Positions 61,721-64,000 of a stretch of 64,000 nucleotides of DNA are shown one piece after another. Position 1 is the stretch's first letter. Each line of letters begins with the position of its first letter. Both the position numbers and the translations under genes were made by a program. The notes below the pieces were generated by a model, which worked only from the letters and a program-made list of their open reading frames with translations, was not told where the DNA came from and ran no database searches. The DNA is taken from positions 4,092,001 to 4,156,000 of the forward strand of contig NZ_JAUSYZ010000001.1 in assembly GCF_030817195.1 (NCBI RefSeq), given 5' to 3'. The DNA is from Arthrobacter globiformis (GTDB taxonomy: Bacteria > Actinomycetota > Actinomycetes > Actinomycetales > Micrococcaceae).

Positions 61721-61764
61721 CTCCGGCAACGCCGTTTAGGGTTCCCAAAAGGGCGTTGCCGGAG
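61721..61764. repeat. 44-bp near-perfect palindrome downstream of rpoC
   Basis: Thirteen outer base pairs (CTCCGGCAACGCC and its complement) plus two inner triplet stems around a TT loop, with only two mismatched pairs. May be a second terminator or a small palindromic element. Confidence 0.7.
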
Positions 61765-61778
61765 CACTCGTTAAACGG

Positions 61779-61812
61779 GGATGGTCCCCCACCTTGCGGT
61801 GCGGGACCATCC
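61779..61812 (-). terminator. Hairpin after rpoC
   Basis: GGATGGTCCC and GGGACCATCC with inner CACC/GGTG pairing; TTT follows shortly on the minus strand. 83 bp after the rpoC stop. Confidence 0.65.
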
Positions 61813-61894
61813 GTCGTCAGGCTGTCATTCAAGGGCGGAGCAGCAGGGTCCCTACGTGGCGCGGAACGCGACACGAAAGGGCCTGGCCCTCCCC

Positions 61895-64000
61895 TTACCG
61901 GAAGTCGTTGCCCAGGTCGTAGTCATCCAGCGGGATGGCGTGGAACTCAGGAGCTCCGTCGCCGCCCAGCGTGTCGTAGGAGAAATCGCTGAATGCGCTC
62001 GGGCCGGTGAACAGGTTGGCCTTTGCTTCTTCAGTCGGTTCCACCGTGATCTCGGTGTAGCGCGGGAGACCCGTGCCGGCCGGGATCAGCTTACCGATGA
62101 TGACGTTCTCCTTGAGGCCGAGCAGAGGATCGCTCTTGCCTTCCATGGCCGCCTGCGTCAGGACGCGGGTGGTCTCCTGGAAGGATGCCGCGGACAGCCA
62201 GGACTCGGTGGCCAGCGACGCCTTGGTGATACCCATGAGCTCGGGACGTCCGGAAGCCGGAGTCTTGCCCTCGGATACAACGCGGCGGTTGGCATCCTCG
62301 AACCGGCTGCGCTCGGCAAGCTCACCCGGGAGCAGGTCGGAGTCGCCGGATTCGATGACCGTGACGCGGCGCAGCATCTGTCGGACGATGACTTCCACGT
62401 GCTTGTCGTGGATGCCAATGCCCTGGCTGCGGTACACGCCCTGCACTTCGTCCACGAGGAACTTCTGTGCGGCACGGGGGCCCATGATGCGCAGGACCTG
62501 CTTCGGGTCGACCGGACCGTTGATGAGCTTCTGGCCCACCGACACGTGCTGGCCGTCCTCGATCAGGAGACGCGACCGGCGCAGGACCGGGTAGGCGATC
62601 TCTTCGGAACCGTCGTCCGGAGTGATCACCAGGCGCATCTGACGCTCGGATTCCTCGATGGTGATGCGGCCGGCTGCTTCCGCAATCGGCGCCACACCCT
62701 TCGGGGTACGGGCTTCGAAGAGCTCCTGGATACGGGGCAGACCCTGGGTGATGTCGTCGCCACCGCTGGCCGAAACAGCACCACCAGTGTGGAACGTACG
62801 CATGGTCAGCTGGGTACCGGGTTCACCGATGGACTGTGCGGCGATGATGCCCACAGCTTCACCGATGTCCACGGTCTTGCCGGTGGCCAGCGAACGGCCG
62901 TAGCACAGGGCACAGGTTCCGACGCTGGACTCACAGGTGAGCACGGAGCGGACCTTGACCTCGGTGATGCCGGCTGCGAACAGCTCAGCGATCACGACGT
63001 CACCGCAGTCGGTGCCGGCCGGAGCCAAGACGTTGCCCTTGGAGTCGACGACGTCCACGGCCAGCGTACGGGCGTAGGCGCTGTTCTCGACGTTCTCGTC
63101 CAGAGTCAGCTCACCGTTGGCGTCAGCCACGGCGATCGGCGTGACGAGGCCGCGTTCGGTGCCGCAGTCCTCTTCACGGACGATGACGTCCTGCGAAACG
63201 TCCACCAGACGACGGGTCAGGTAACCCGAGTTGGCGGTACGCAGCGCGGTGTCGGCAAGACCCTTACGTGCACCGTGCGTGGCGATGAAGTATTCCAGCA
63301 CCGACAGGCCCTCACGGTAGGAGGACTTGATCGGACGCGGGATGATTTCACCCTTCGGGTTGGCCACCAGGCCACGGATACCCGCGATCTGGCGGACCTG
63401 CATCCAGTTACCACGTGCACCGGAGGACACCATGCGGTTGATGGTGTTCATGGGCGACAGGCTGTCGCGCATGGCCTGGGCGATCTCGTTGGTTGCCTTG
63501 TTCCAGATCTCGATGAGTTCCTGGCGACGCTCGTCGTCGTCGATCAGGCCCTTGTCGTACTGTCCCTGGATCTTGGCGGCGCGCTCCTCGTATCCGGCCA
63601 GGATGGCCGGCTTGGCCTCCGGAACCTCGATGTCGGAGATGGCGACGGTGACACCTGAGCGGGTGGCCCAGTAGAAACCGGCGTCCTTCAGGTTGTCCAG
63701 CGTTGCGGCCGTGACAACCTTCGGGTAGCGCTCCGCAAGGTCGTTGACGATGCGGGACAGCTCGCCCTTGTCGGCAACAGCCTCAACCCACGGGTAGTCC
63801 TCGGGCAGGGTCTCGTTGAAGAGAACCTGGCCCAGGGAGGTGTCCACCAGTGCGGGCTGACCCTGCTCCCAGCCTTCCGGAGCTTCCCAGCCGGCGTAAG
63901 GAACAAAGCCCTCAAGACGGATCTTGACCTGGGAGTTCAGGTGCAGCTCGTGTGCGTCGAACGCCATGATGGCCTCGGACACGGAGCCGAAGATCCGGCC
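61895..64000 (-). CDS. rpoC: RNA polymerase subunit beta' (5'-truncated by window edge)
   Basis: The last 701 residues of beta'. The trigger-loop region is visible (ARKGLADTALRTANSGYLTRRLVDVSQDV in parts), then the second zinc site C-x6-C-x2-C (CESSVGTCALC), and GEAVGIIAAQSIGEPGTQLTMRTFHTGG in parts. Ends DDYDLGNDFR. The frame is intact to the window edge. Upstream of rpsL as in most actinobacteria. Confidence 0.98.
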   Translation of the reverse strand, partial: GRIFGSVSEAIMAFDAHELHLNSQVKIRLEGFVPYAGWEAPEGWEQGQPALVDTSLGQVLFNETLPEDYPWVEAVADKGELSRIVNDLAERYPKVVTAATLDNLKDAGFYWATRSGVTVAISDIEVPEAKPAILAGYEERAAKIQGQYDKGLIDDDERRQELIEIWNKATNEIAQAMRDSLSPMNTINRMVSSGARGNWMQVRQIAGIRGLVANPKGEIIPRPIKSSYREGLSVLEYFIATHGARKGLADTALRTANSGYLTRRLVDVSQDVIVREEDCGTERGLVTPIAVADANGELTLDENVENSAYARTLAVDVVDSKGNVLAPAGTDCGDVVIAELFAAGITEVKVRSVLTCESSVGTCALCYGRSLATGKTVDIGEAVGIIAAQSIGEPGTQLTMRTFHTGGAVSASGGDDITQGLPRIQELFEARTPKGVAPIAEAAGRITIEESERQMRLVITPDDGSEEIAYPVLRRSRLLIEDGQHVSVGQKLINGPVDPKQVLRIMGPRAAQKFLVDEVQGVYRSQGIGIHDKHVEVIVRQMLRRVTVIESGDSDLLPGELAERSRFEDANRRVVSEGKTPASGRPELMGITKASLATESWLSAASFQETTRVLTQAAMEGKSDPLLGLKENVIIGKLIPAGTGLPRYTEITVEPTEEAKANLFTGPSAFSDFSYDTLGGDGAPEFHAIPLDDYDLGNDFR

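Larger units (their letters stand above)
61363..61894. other. Non-coding gap between rpoC and rpsL
   Basis: About 530 bp. The rpsL side must contain the str-operon promoter, but I could not fix a convincing pair of hexamers. The rpoC side carries two strong hairpins (61721-61764 and 61779-61812). No gene is supported. Confidence 0.55.

Noticed and set aside
61781..63658. 625-codon plus-strand ORF opposite rpoC
   Set aside because: Antisense shadow of the RNA polymerase beta' gene.

Overview
The window is a high-GC actinobacterial chromosome segment. Gene order, protein signatures and the many GTG and TTG starts point to the Arthrobacter/Pseudarthrobacter group (Micrococcaceae). This assignment is inference from gene content; no database search was run.

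Layout. (1) 1-11.3 kb, housekeeping: 3'-truncated glgX, the nnr NAD(P)HX-repair fusion, acpS and glmS on the minus strand; coaA, a VanY-like lipoprotein carboxypeptidase and mscL on the plus strand; then glmM and rplM-rpsI on the minus strand. A strong bidirectional hairpin separates mscL from glmM. (2) 11.6-27.4 kb, all plus strand: one prepilin peptidase and two tandem, complete tight-adherence (Tad/Flp) pilus clusters, each ordered flp-tadE-tadG-cpaB-tadZ-tadA-tadB-tadC. Cluster 1 has one pilin. Cluster 2 has two near-identical pilins with a C-terminal cysteine pair. No secretin is present, as expected for a monoderm. (3) 27.5-36.1 kb, a signalling and accessory island: a degenerate Hpt-like protein lacking the phosphorylatable histidine, two OmpR-type response regulators, a membrane histidine kinase, a stand-alone kinase ATPase module, an ECF sigma factor with a fused zinc-binding anti-sigma-like tail, a DUF222/HNH protein, a DUF1508 protein and a small winged-helix regulator. 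(4) 36.2-54.7 kb, minus strand: the alpha operon (infA-rpmJ-rpsM-rpsK-rpoA-rplQ-truA), an S58 peptidase, then map-adk-secY, the spc-type genes and the S10 operon. (5) 55.1-64 kb: a GH1 beta-glucosidase, a 41-residue membrane protein, tuf, fusA, rpsG, rpsL and the C-terminal part of rpoC.

Sequence integrity. tuf, adk and the stand-alone kinase ATPase gene each carry one extra base in a short G/C run, and undoing it restores a textbook C-terminus. The membrane kinase may lack one G near its start. Because tuf and adk are essential, homopolymer sequencing or assembly errors are the simplest explanation. Anyone using the proteins should read them with the corrected frames.

The most interesting part is the dual Tad system followed directly by a signalling island in which several phosphorelay parts look degenerate: Leu in place of the Hpt histidine, a kinase module without a DHp histidine, and receiver-like TadZ N-termini without an Asp. 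The island is a plausible regulatory neighbourhood for the pili, but that link is inferred from proximity only.
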